A DNA stretch of 64,000 nt from Oscillatoriales cyanobacterium. Lineage in GTDB: Bacteria; Cyanobacteriota; Cyanobacteriia; Cyanobacteriales; Laspinemataceae. Made by a program: the position numbers and the translations under genes. Under the pieces are notes generated by a model. It ran no database searches and was not told the DNA's origin. It worked only from the letters and a program-made list of their open reading frames with translations. Every line of letters starts with the position of its first letter. The first letter of the stretch is position 1. Of the stretch, positions 34,579 through 42,249 are shown piece after piece. The DNA is taken from positions 62,001 through 126,000 of the forward strand of contig JAABRM010000017.1 in assembly GCA_011390955.1 (NCBI GenBank). The letters run 5' to 3'.

Positions 34579-34921
34579 CATTTGGTCAATGGGCAATTAA
34601 CGATAAAATATATTCTTATATTTCAATTCGGTGAGTTACATTCCTAAGATCGGTAGGGTGTCTTAGGCGGGTGATCGATTTTATGTACATCCGATAAGCT
34701 TTCAAATCCGCCGTAACGCACCAATCCCAGCGATATCACAGCAGTGCGCCGATCACCTCGCATCAATTCGCAATTGTTATTAGACAATCTCACCCACATG
34801 AGGGACAAAAGAACATATGTCATTCCCGCGCAGGCGGCAATCCATAAACAATACTCTATAGCACTACCAAGGTAAACGCTATATTTTCTCTTCCTCACTA
34901 ACTTTTACTGACTTATTACCG
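34579..34921. other. Intergenic repeats and promoter of the ABC exporter unit
   Basis: No gene is supported. It holds GTAGGGTGTCTT/AACGCACC-type interspersed repeats at about 34650-34720 and an ATTCCCGCGCAGGCGG fragment of the palindrome family near 34822. The last 60 bases should contain the promoter for the unit at 34922-37281. Confidence 0.45.
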
Positions 34922-35386
34922 ATGGAATCCGAAAAAATCTCTCAAAATCCAACCGTCAACAAAAAAACCAAAAGCACCTTCTCTATTTTGTTAGCGATTT
35001 TATTCTTTGTCTGGACTCCTCTATTAATTTACGAAACCTTCAAAGTTCAAAACTCCTGTGAACCAATGATTCAATGGAGTAAAGAAACCCAATCAAGATT
35101 ATCAAAAGAGTGTAAAACCAATGATTCCTTGATTTCTAAAAGCAAATCCCAAGTCATCAAAGGCTTCAACCAAGGTATGCAGTTTTTTAGATTGAACTAT
35201 ACATTGAACGATTCAAACGCTCAGACAATTGAAAAAAAACCAGACAAGAAAGCCGATCTGATTGGTGCGGTGTCTGGAACTGTCGCAGCGACAATTGCAA
35301 CTGTTTTAAATGCACCAGTCGTTATTGTAAGCGGAGTAGCCATTGCCATTTGGTTTATTGTTAGAACCATAATATTAAGCCTGTAA
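34922..35386 (+). CDS. Small membrane protein with Cys-containing loop, first gene of ABC exporter unit
   Basis: A 154-residue protein with one N-terminal helix (about residues 20-40, TFSILLAILFFVWTPLLIYE), a soluble loop with two cysteines (QNSCEPMIQW and LSKECKTND), and a Gly/Ala-rich hydrophobic hairpin at the C-terminus (GAVSGTVAATIATVLNAPVV and IVSGVAIAIWFIVRTI). The next gene encodes a protein with the same plan, and an ABC-2 transporter follows. It might be a cargo, an immunity protein or an accessory subunit. I recognise no family. Confidence 0.6.
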   Translation: MESEKISQNPTVNKKTKSTFSILLAILFFVWTPLLIYETFKVQNSCEPMIQWSKETQSRLSKECKTNDSLISKSKSQVIKGFNQGMQFFRLNYTLNDSNAQTIEKKPDKKADLIGAVSGTVAATIATVLNAPVVIVSGVAIAIWFIVRTIILSL

Positions 35387-35440
35387 TTTGACTGTCTGCC
35401 TATTTTGTTTCGCGTTATTCCTACAAATTCTTTAAGTCTT

Positions 35441-35785
35441 ATGTCTGAACCTCAATCTGAACCTAAATCTGAAACTCAAAAAGAAACTTCGCCAAAAAAA
35501 CCTTGGATCGAGAAGGAAAATATCAACAAAATTTTGATCATAGGATGTCTTTTGGTTATATCCATACCAATGATTATCCTGGCTGCCAAAGGTGATAATC
35601 AATTGTGTTTTTTTAGCACTTGTTACGGCACATCTAGCTCAGTCAATCTCGCCAATGAAGCCTTTTATCTGGCTGCCGCTGGTGGAGCTATATTCCTGGT
35701 AACAAGTCTACTTGAAATTCCTCTTATTGCTGCTTTTGGTATTGGAGCTATTGTTTTTTTATTGGCTCATAAAATTCATTTTTGA
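35441..35785 (+). CDS. Small membrane protein with Cys-containing loop, second gene of ABC exporter unit
   Basis: About 114 residues from ATG 35441 (an earlier TTG at 35405 is less likely). It has a charged Ser/Glu/Lys-rich start, a helix at about 32-52 (ILIIGCLLVISIPMIILAA), a short loop with two cysteines (CFFSTC), and a C-terminal hydrophobic pair (YLAAAGGAIFLVTSLLE and IAAFGIGAIVFLLAHKI). The architecture mirrors its upstream neighbour despite little sequence identity. It precedes the ABC gene by 29 bases. Function unknown. Confidence 0.6.
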   Translation: MSEPQSEPKSETQKETSPKKPWIEKENINKILIIGCLLVISIPMIILAAKGDNQLCFFSTCYGTSSSVNLANEAFYLAAAGGAIFLVTSLLEIPLIAAFGIGAIVFLLAHKIHF

Positions 35786-35814
35786 TAGATCAAACACTTA
35801 CCTAGCAACATTTT

Positions 35815-37281
35815 ATGGAAAATTTAATTGAACTCAAAAATGTATCTAAGACATTTCAGAAATCTTTTTTCTCTAAAGGAAAAAGGATTCTGAAAAATAT
35901 TAACTTAACGGTGAAGCCTGGAGAATTTGTGGTTTTACGAGGCGATAATGGATCCGGTAAAACAACAATTCTCAATCTGATTCTGGGTTTAATTAAACCC
36001 ACCAGTGGGCAAGTTGAATTAATGGGTATCGAATCCAAAAATCCTGAATCAAAAAACCGCGTAGGTGTAGTTTTACAGGAAACCCAGTTTCCTAAGCATC
36101 TCAGCGTTCTAGAACTGCTCGATCTATTTCGCGGTTACTATTCTAATCCAATTTCTACCAAAGAAGCGCTCGATCGCGTTTCTCTGACCGATAAACAAAA
36201 CAGTAAAGCCATATCTCTTTCTGGGGGGCAGAAGCAAAGACTATTATTTGCTTTAGCCTTAATTGGCAATCCTCAACTTCTGATTTTAGATGAACCAACT
36301 CGAAATCTAGATGAAGATGGATATAGGGAATTTTGGCAGCAAATTTATCGGTGCAAAGAGCAAAGTATCACTATTTTAATGGTGACAAATAACCAATCAG
36401 ACTGGGATCAACTAAATAGCCTAGCCACCCGCTATATAACACTGAAAAAATTCTCTGAAGATTTAGAAGGCTCTCAAATTGAGATTGAAGAGTCCAACGT
36501 GCCAGTAAGTCCTGTGTCCAACTTAAATCTAGATGCTGACCAGCCAACATCTTCAAACAATGCTTTTTTTGCACAGCTTTGGTGTGAGGTATTGCAAATT
36601 TCTCGCACGCCACTTTATTTGCTAGGAATTGTTTTGCCTGTTGTTCTAATCTTATTTATACCTAAAGACAATGCGCCAGAAGGCATGAAAAAAGCAGTTG
36701 TAGTTCTTATCTCTGCTTTGTTGCTGACTCTCTTTTCGTTACAATCAGCCAATCAAATTTCAATCGAACGTTCAGAAGGCTGGCTAAAGCTTCTACGGGC
36801 AAGTCCTCTATCTTCAATTAATTACATAGCTTCAAAAATTGTTATCTATCTGCCAATTTGTTTGGGGGTAGTGTTACTGACGTTAATTACTGGCTCGTTA
36901 AGACTTGGCTTTAGCTTTGATCTATTTCAGTGGATGAGGTTATTTATTGCTTTTCTCTTAACAGCAATTCCTCTATTTGGACTTAGTTTGACAATTAGTT
37001 ATTGGTTCAAACCCAAAAATGTCAATACCATGAGTGTCATTTCACTTCTTATTATAGGCGTAATATCAGGACTGGTTGACTTTGATAATTTACTGGTAGA
37101 AAATGCTATGGTTTTATCACCTGTCTACCATGCTCAAAGCCTGATACTTTCGACGATAAATGTCAACATAGATAAACAACATAGCGATTTTGTATTGGAT
37201 TTGATTTGGCTATTGTGGGCGAGCGGTGTTTTTATTACTCTTGCTGTTTGGGCGTATCAACGTGATAGTGTGACTGAATAG
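35815..37281 (+). CDS. ABC-2 type exporter with fused ATPase and permease
   Basis: A 488-residue half-transporter with ATPase first: Walker A GDNGSGKTTILNL near 43, signature LSGGQKQRLLFALAL near 134, Walker B LLILDEPTRNLDEDG near 156. After a polar linker (about 220-245) six helices form an ABC-2 permease (LYLLGIVLPVVLILFI to LIWLLWASGVFITLAVWA). This ATPase-then-permease order resembles ABCG-type exporters and is unusual for bacteria, where the halves are mostly separate. Together with the two small membrane proteins it may export or insert a membrane-active peptide, or pump lipids; the cargo is unknown. Confidence 0.85.
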   Translation: MENLIELKNVSKTFQKSFFSKGKRILKNINLTVKPGEFVVLRGDNGSGKTTILNLILGLIKPTSGQVELMGIESKNPESKNRVGVVLQETQFPKHLSVLELLDLFRGYYSNPISTKEALDRVSLTDKQNSKAISLSGGQKQRLLFALALIGNPQLLILDEPTRNLDEDGYREFWQQIYRCKEQSITILMVTNNQSDWDQLNSLATRYITLKKFSEDLEGSQIEIEESNVPVSPVSNLNLDADQPTSSNNAFFAQLWCEVLQISRTPLYLLGIVLPVVLILFIPKDNAPEGMKKAVVVLISALLLTLFSLQSANQISIERSEGWLKLLRASPLSSINYIASKIVIYLPICLGVVLLTLITGSLRLGFSFDLFQWMRLFIAFLLTAIPLFGLSLTISYWFKPKNVNTMSVISLLIIGVISGLVDFDNLLVENAMVLSPVYHAQSLILSTINVNIDKQHSDFVLDLIWLLWASGVFITLAVWAYQRDSVTE

Positions 37282-37471
37282 GAGTTTCCGTTAAATTTTC
37301 TTAATTTTTCCTTGAGTTAATTGGTTTAGGCGAATGAGAAAATCATCGACAAAGATTATCTCGATCGCCCTTAACCTACTCAAGGAAATTTTTGTGTCTA
37401 ATTTAACTTTTTTGCAGCAATGTGGTGATTTGGTGCGTTCCATTCCACTGTATTAACGCACCCTACCCGAC

Positions 37472-38005
37472 CTAGCCAACCAAACTTGCAACCTTGGCTG
37501 GGTCAGAAAAAGCGGGCATAATAAACCGAGATTTATCCTCTAAACTGACATAACCTAAATTAACCGAAAGTTCCATGACTTCCAGCAAAAACCGTCTTAA
37601 TTCTCCTATAACTTGCTGCCGATCCAATTCATACTCGGTTAACCTCTCCGCATACCCAAACTTGCTGAGTTGACAAATTACTGTATCGCCCACCGGCGTT
37701 AAAATTATCGTAATATCATAATTTTCGGCAAAATCTATACGGATAGATTGTCCCCGATCGCACTCGCCAATTTGTTCGGGAAAGCTATCGGTCAGTAACA
37801 TACAAATATCCGGGTCAAAAAATACCGAAAACTGGAGCGTTCCAATTTCCACAACTACCCGGCGATCGCACTCATAACAAAACCGACGTAACCCTAATTC
37901 AAAATCCGATAATTCTCCTAAAGAATCGTCAGGAGGTAAGGCATAATTTTCTAAATTAGGTTCAGCGATTTCAAACTTAAAATGATTGGTTTTGCTCATT
38001 CTCAC
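37472..38005 (-). CDS. Hypothetical protein, immunity-like partner of the 37977 toxin tail
   Basis: A 177-residue acidic protein (start at 38005, or the ATG at 37999) overlapping the end of the upstream toxin-like gene by 29 bases, as in toxin-immunity pairs. No membrane helix. It has alternating strands (VVVEIGTLQFSVFFDPDICM, YDITIILTPVGDTVICQLSK) and a helical end (IGELRRFLLEVMELSVNLGY). Unlike its neighbour it is acidic overall, as expected for binding a basic nuclease. The family is not recognised; immunity is inferred from position. Confidence 0.5.
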   Translation of the reverse strand: MRMSKTNHFKFEIAEPNLENYALPPDDSLGELSDFELGLRRFCYECDRRVVVEIGTLQFSVFFDPDICMLLTDSFPEQIGECDRGQSIRIDFAENYDITIILTPVGDTVICQLSKFGYAERLTEYELDRQQVIGELRRFLLEVMELSVNLGYVSLEDKSRFIMPAFSDPAKVASLVG

Positions 38006-38456
38006 TCACCTCTGTCTCATTCACGGATTTTTGCGGACTAACCACTGGATAAGCATACTTAATTGTTCCATCAGCATTTCTCCCTATTTTAACATACTCA
38101 ACATTTTCGGTTATCCTGCCATCAGGATGATAAACTCTACCAATCGGACGGTTAAACTTAATAATATATTGCCCGTAATAGTTCGGAATATATTTTTCAG
38201 CAATTACCCAATCTCTATCATTTAGCCATTGTCCTTGATCTCGTTTTTTACTTGCCGATCTCCCTAATAAATTATTAGATTTTAGCTTAGAACCATGATG
38301 ACGGATAATATGATCGTAAGCCTTAATTGATTTTGGATTATCCCATTGAGGTTCTTTGCCACTCCCACGCCAAATACAAGCACTTCCCACTTCAATCGTT
38401 GAATCAATGATATCCGCCTCAATAATCTGAATAATTTCTAAATCATCTTGTGCCAA
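37977..38456 (-). CDS. Toxin-like nuclease domain, probably a truncated polymorphic toxin tip
   Basis: A 159-residue protein whose only start is a TTG directly after an in-frame TGA, with no ribosome binding site, so it looks cut off at its 5' end. The middle is basic with an early histidine (YDHIIRHHGSKLKSNNLLGR) and ends with KFNRPIGRVYHPDGRITENV and IGRNADGTIKYAYP, the pattern of small RNase-type (BECR-like) tips of polymorphic toxins. The following gene overlaps it, as an immunity gene would. The nuclease reading is inference; no active site can be proved. Confidence 0.45.
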   Translation of the reverse strand: MAQDDLEIIQIIEADIIDSTIEVGSACIWRGSGKEPQWDNPKSIKAYDHIIRHHGSKLKSNNLLGRSASKKRDQGQWLNDRDWVIAEKYIPNYYGQYIIKFNRPIGRVYHPDGRITENVEYVKIGRNADGTIKYAYPVVSPQKSVNETEVSENEQNQSF

Positions 38457-38677
38457 TCAAACAAACATCCTTTTTTGTGTATTTCGTAAAGTTATTGTAA
38501 CATAAGAATATACCGAACGCTCTTAATTTATACCAAGAGTAAAATTTGGTGCGTTACATTTCTAAGTATGTTGGGGCTTCGCTCCATTAACGCACCCTAC
38601 CGATTAAATTTATCTCGTAGGGGCGCAATGCTTGCGCCCTGACTATCTATAAAATAAATTGCAAAATAAATTGCCAT
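38457..38677. repeat. Intergenic repeat (AACGCACCCTACC / CGCAATGCTTGCGCC)
   Basis: This contains a unit of about 55 bases starting TAACGCACCCTACCGATTAA at about 38593, repeated at about 39750 with one base missing. It combines GGTGCGTTA/TAACGCACC and GGGCGCAATGC/TTGCGCCC inverted arms, two of the small repeat types of this genome. Confidence 0.65.
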
Positions 38678-38941
38678 CTAGTGCCGTTCCTCAATTATCG
38701 TGTCAGAAACCGGCTTGCCTTTTACCTGAATCAATGATCTTTCCGCGATCGCCTCATAAGTAGGATGCTTAATCTGCTTGACTAATCCAGCATCGAGCAA
38801 AGCTTGGTGAAAAGCGGCTTTATTGAGAGTTTCTTCTCGTTCAGCCACATATTTTAAAATTGTTTGGTTAAGCTGTTTTAGCTCGTCTAATTTAAAGCGA
38901 TCTAGATGTTTCAGGATGTGGTCTAAAGTGATTTGTGTCAT
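38678..38941 (-). CDS. Hypothetical 87-aa helical protein
   Basis: Taken from ATG 38941 (MTQITLDHILKHLDRFKLDE); a longer frame to 38980 adds 13 residues. The N-terminal half is helical with a leucine pattern (LDELKQLNQTILKYVAERE). The C-terminus is polar and ends near KGKPVSDTIIEERH. The pattern, a helical N-terminus followed by a flexible tail, recalls the antitoxin at 25697, but no toxin gene follows on the same strand. Function unknown. Confidence 0.6.
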   Translation of the reverse strand: MTQITLDHILKHLDRFKLDELKQLNQTILKYVAEREETLNKAAFHQALLDAGLVKQIKHPTYEAIAERSLIQVKGKPVSDTIIEERH

Positions 38942-39030
38942 ACCGTGACCCATAATAGTTGGATATTTCGCCAAATACATCTATTATATCATCCGACGAA
39001 ATATGATGGTAAAATATTGGTAACGTCATC

Positions 39031-39237
39031 ATTGAGGAAACTAAAATTTATCCAACTAACGAACAAGCCCAAGGCTGTCTGCGAGTCTGCCAGATGTTGT
39101 CCAATGGATATCGGAATATTGAACTATTCCGATTCGATCCAGAAACGGGAGTTGTATTTATTTTTTCTAGTGAAGAACTGCAAATTGTTGTATATGCTAA
39201 CGGGCAATGGAGGTTTTTAAATGAGACCGAACTTTGA
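39031..39237 (+). CDS. DUF6888-like small protein with no standard start codon
   Basis: The frame after TAA at 39010-39012 encodes TNEQAQGCLRVCQMLSNGYR then FRFDPETGVVFIFSSEELQI and ANGQWRFL, which fits the small DUF6888 family of cyanobacteria. No ATG, GTG or TTG precedes the conserved part; ATT at 39031 is the nearest possibility. It overlaps the start of the DUF6887 gene by 17 bases, and the two families are usually neighbours. It is either translated from a rare start, or the 5' end has been lost. Confidence 0.55.
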   Translation: MEETKIYPTNEQAQGCLRVCQMLSNGYRNIELFRFDPETGVVFIFSSEELQIVVYANGQWRFLNETEL

Positions 39238-39442
39238 AGCAATGACTAATGCTGAGTTAAGAGCTTATGCCTTGACCCATCGAGAAGATATGGAACCTTT
39301 GCGAGTATTATATGACCGTCGCAGTCCTGACTCAGAAGCTACTTGGTATCCGGCACCTTTAACCGAAGAAACCATTAAAATTTCTGAGGAAGCAATTAAA
39401 CAACGCATTCAAGAAATCGAAAATAAGAAGAAACAAGCTTAA
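39221..39442 (+). CDS. DUF6887 family small protein
   Basis: A 73-residue protein starting MRPNFEAMTNAELRAYALTH and continuing REDMEPLRVLYDRRS, the hallmark of DUF6887. The C-terminus is a charged helix (ETIKISEEAIKQRIQEIENK). The ATG lies inside the upstream DUF6888 frame, so the two are translationally coupled. Such pairs are common in cyanobacteria and behave like toxin-antitoxin modules in their distribution; that function is not shown. Confidence 0.72.
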   Translation: MRPNFEAMTNAELRAYALTHREDMEPLRVLYDRRSPDSEATWYPAPLTEETIKISEEAIKQRIQEIENKKKQA

Positions 39443-39883
39443 AATTCGGTGGTTTACATTCCTAAGTAGGGCGAAGCATTCCGTAGGGGCGAAGCATTCC
39501 GTAGGGGCGAAGCATTCCGGTAGATAGCTTATTACTTAAAATATTGTAGGGGCGAATGGCCATTCGCCCCTACACTGCCGAAATGCTTCGCCCCTACAAT
39601 ATTTTACAGGGGTTTTCAGATTACTAAACCACGAGCGGGCGAAGCATTCCGGCAGGTAGGTTAATATTTTAAGTAATAATTTATCTGCCGGAATGCTTCG
39701 CCCCTACAAATATATGTGGTTTACTCGCGGAGAAAATTGCTGTAACGCACCCTACCGATTAAATTTATCTCGTAGGGCCGCAATGCTTGCGCCCTGACTT
39801 CAGGTGCGTTACATTCCGCACTCCTCCATTAACGCACCCTACCCGATTTTTTCAGACCAAATATATGAGCGATCGCGCTCAAT
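39443..39883. repeat. Cluster of GTAGGGGCGAAGCATTCC and related repeats
   Basis: Three direct copies of GTAGGGGCGAAGCATTCCG occur at about 39467-39520, then inverted copies (GGAATGCTTCGCCCCTAC) at about 39690 and (GAAATGCTTCGCCCCTACAA) near 39580. They are followed by the AACGCACCCTACC/TTGCGCCC unit also present at 38593. Long hairpins are possible. No gene is visible. Confidence 0.75.
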
Positions 39884-40246
39884 TTATGCTACTTTTTCAG
39901 CCTCTTGTGAATTTACCAGAATTGGGTCAATATCTTGGCTTCGATCGCGCTGAATAAACTCATCAAGGAGTTGAAAGAAATAATCAAAGGCGGCTTTTTC
40001 GTCGATAGAGGTGAGCAAAATAATTTTATCCCAAGCGTTGACAGTACGAATAGATAAGCGATTTTGTAACCAAGGCTGAAAGTTTTTGTAAAAGTCACTT
40101 TCCGCTTCACTATTGCTGATTCCCATTTCCGAGCGGGCAAACCGATAGCCAAGTATGAACATTCGTAAATCGGTAATCGAAGTCTTTCCCAGGTACAATG
40201 CGGGTTTTATTTTAATTTTTCCCAGTAGATTAAATAATGTGTTCAT
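39884..40246 (-). CDS. Hypothetical protein, immunity-like partner of a truncated toxin tail
   Basis: A 120-residue protein from ATG 40246. The opening IKIKPALYLGKTSITDLRMF and ILGYRFARSEMG follows a pattern (PxLYLGxxSxxxLxxFxxGY) I associate with small proteins encoded next to polymorphic toxins. The rest is helical and acidic. It begins 26 bases after the end of the toxin-like fragment at 40272-40544, in the same direction. Immunity is an inference from context. Confidence 0.5.
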   Translation of the reverse strand: MNTLFNLLGKIKIKPALYLGKTSITDLRMFILGYRFARSEMGISNSEAESDFYKNFQPWLQNRLSIRTVNAWDKIILLTSIDEKAAFDYFFQLLDEFIQRDRSQDIDPILVNSQEAEKVA

Positions 40247-40271
40247 TTTTCGCTCCATTAATTTTCAATCC

Positions 40272-40544
40272 CTAAAACTCCTCAATTACTTCGACATCAA
40301 ATTCATCAGAGAGGGAGGTAAAATCATTAATCCAATCGTCTATAGAAAGTCCTTTTTCAGACAGATTATCAAAAATTTTCCCCAACACTTCTACCCCATA
40401 ATGAACGCCATTTTCCGTAATAGTTTCTGAACAACCCTGCTGTTCGAGGCGATCGCTAAGGATAAAGTCTTCATAATCGTACCTAGTTGAAAGTCGCCAA
40501 ATTTTTCCAGGGATTCCACGTTGTTTGAGCCATCGTTTGAGGGT
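40272..40544 (-). pseudogene. 5'-truncated toxin-like C-terminal fragment
   Basis: The minus-strand frame ending at 40272 encodes LKRWLKQRGIPGKIWRLSTR, DYEDFILSDRLEQQGCSETI and ends in SLSDEFDVEVIEEF, with no start codon. Upstream the frame runs directly into a GTAGGGGCGC/GCGCCCCTAC repeat and an in-frame TAG, so the 5' part was removed and replaced by the repeat. The basic beginning and acidic end suit a nuclease-type tip. The immunity-like gene follows downstream. Confidence 0.5.
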
Positions 40545-40713
40545 AGGGGCGCAAGCATTGCGCCCCTACTGTTGCATTTTTAATTGTAAAGTTACTCCCA
40601 GGAAGGATAAAAAAATTTGTTATTCGTTATTCGTGGTTTAGGGGCAGCCCCGAAATAATCCATCAAATAACAAATAACAAACAACAAATAACCAAAAAAT
40701 CAAACAAAAGTCT

Positions 40714-41817
40714 CTATTCTTGACGCTGACCGGCAATAAATTCGTTCGTCATGCGATAGGCTTCATCATCAGTGAATTGTTGCGGGGGATGCTTCATAAA
40801 ATAGGCTGAAGGAGAATATAAAATCCCACCTTTTTGGTTATTCAGCGCTAATTGACAGCAGCGAATGGCATCAATGGAAACCCCGGCAGAATTAGGAGAA
40901 TCTTCGACAGATAACCGCAGTTCTAAATTCATCGGCACATCTCCGAAAAGTTTGCCTTCCATCCGAATAAAGGCCACTTTATTATCTTTCTGCCAAGGCA
41001 CATAATCACTGGGGCCAATATGAATATTTTCATCGTCGAGTCTTTCCCCCATAACCGATTGCACCGCTTCGGTTTTCGATTCTTTTTTGGAGGAAAGACG
41101 ACTGCGATTTAGCATATTCATAAAATCGGTGTTGCCGCCAGTATTTATTTGATAAGTTCGTTCAATTTTCACCCCTCTCTTTTTAAATAAATCGGTGAGA
41201 TTTCTATGGGTGATGGTGGCTCCCAGTTGCGCTTTAATATCATCTCCAATAATCGGGATATTTTTCTGTTTAAATTTTTCCGCCCATAAAGGATTACTGG
41301 CAATAAATACCGGAATACAGTTAATGAAAGCTACGCCCGCATCTACGGCACATTCCGCATAGAAACAAGTGGCTTCTTCCGAACCCACGGGAAGATAATT
41401 GATCAGAATTGTTGTGCCAGATTCTTTGAGAATTTTGACTACATCTTCTTTAGATGGTTCGGGAACATCACTGAGAACAAAGGTGTATGGTTCATCATAG
41501 TTTTTCATGTGTTCTGAGAAACCATCCAGGACTTTACCCATGCTGACTTTTACACCAGTTTTGGGTAGAGAATCGCAAAAAACTATGGTACAATTGGGTG
41601 GAGCAAAGATGGCTTCAGAAACTTCTAGGCCAACTTTGCGTTTATCAATATCAAAGGCTGCTACAACTTCAATATCTGATGGTTTGTAGCCACCGATTTC
41701 CCAGTTCATTAATCCAATGGCTTCTTCAGGATTTTTCCCTTTGTAATATTCAATTCCTTGAATTAGGGAACTGGCACAGTTACCAATGCCTACCACTGCT
41801 AACTTAATTTTTTCCAC
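40714..41817 (-). CDS. ino1: Inositol-3-phosphate synthase
   Basis: This NAD-dependent enzyme converts glucose-6-phosphate to inositol-3-phosphate, the first step of inositol synthesis. The 367-residue protein has the short prokaryotic form: Rossmann start KLAVVGIGNCASSLIQGIEY, AFDIDKRKVG, NYLPVGSEEATCFYAE, and the catalytic-site segment PIIGDDIKAQLGATITHR, with NTGGNTDFMNMLNRSRL near 230. It stands alone, with no phosphatase or transporter beside it. Product fate (compatible solute, lipid head group or signalling) cannot be read from context. Confidence 0.93.
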   Translation of the reverse strand: MEKIKLAVVGIGNCASSLIQGIEYYKGKNPEEAIGLMNWEIGGYKPSDIEVVAAFDIDKRKVGLEVSEAIFAPPNCTIVFCDSLPKTGVKVSMGKVLDGFSEHMKNYDEPYTFVLSDVPEPSKEDVVKILKESGTTILINYLPVGSEEATCFYAECAVDAGVAFINCIPVFIASNPLWAEKFKQKNIPIIGDDIKAQLGATITHRNLTDLFKKRGVKIERTYQINTGGNTDFMNMLNRSRLSSKKESKTEAVQSVMGERLDDENIHIGPSDYVPWQKDNKVAFIRMEGKLFGDVPMNLELRLSVEDSPNSAGVSIDAIRCCQLALNNQKGGILYSPSAYFMKHPPQQFTDDEAYRMTNEFIAGQRQE

Positions 41818-42077
41818 AGCAACTTCCTATTTTAAATACAATTTTCGGGTCGAAATGGTCAGGGTTCATCCTAGCATAACCACAGCAATCATTATCAAGA
41901 CAAAGGTGGTAAATATTCCTAGGGTATTCCTAGGGTATTCTTAGGGTGAGGGGTAATGGGGTCAGACGGCGGCAGGGTTACTTTGTTTCTAGGTTTGTTT
42001 CTCGGTTAGTTTCTAGTTACCAATCAGAAATTAGCTTGCCCGGTTGCGAGAAGTTGTGAAAGAAACGGATACTGATA
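41818..42077. other. Divergent intergenic region before MITE copy 3
   Basis: No gene is seen. Three near-copies of TATTCCTAGGG/TATTCTTAGGG lie at about 41915-41945. This region should hold the ino1 promoter. Confidence 0.4.
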
Positions 42078-42206
42078 TAAGTAGACGAGCAGAAATAAAT
42101 GCACCGCACACCCCATTAGAAGAAAAACTGTCATTCCCGCGAATGCGGGAATCCACAGCTTATCGGCGGGGAACGAAAAGTGCAATTAATTATGTTCACC
42201 TACTTA
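42078..42206 (-). mobile_element. MITE with TAAGTAGGTG-type terminal inverted repeats, copy 3
   Basis: A 129-base, inverted copy relative to copies 1 and 2. It starts TAAGTAGACGAGCAGAAATA and ends TTCACCTACTTA. The core is the minimal ATTCCCGCGAATGCGGGAAT palindrome. Left and right flanks read GATA and TATT, consistent with insertion at TA. It lies 44 bases upstream of hisC. Confidence 0.8.
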
Positions 42207-42249
42207 TATTGGTTATATTGGTGTGCTGCTTTGAAGCAGAGAATGATTT

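Noticed and set aside
34644-34898. 84-residue minus-strand frame
   Set aside because: It runs through two interspersed repeats and has no family features or ribosome binding site.
35281-35386. C-terminal hairpin of the small membrane protein as a circular bacteriocin core
   Set aside because: Only a general Gly/Ala/Val-rich similarity; no leader-core layout or DUF95-type maturation gene. Kept only as a remark in the finding.
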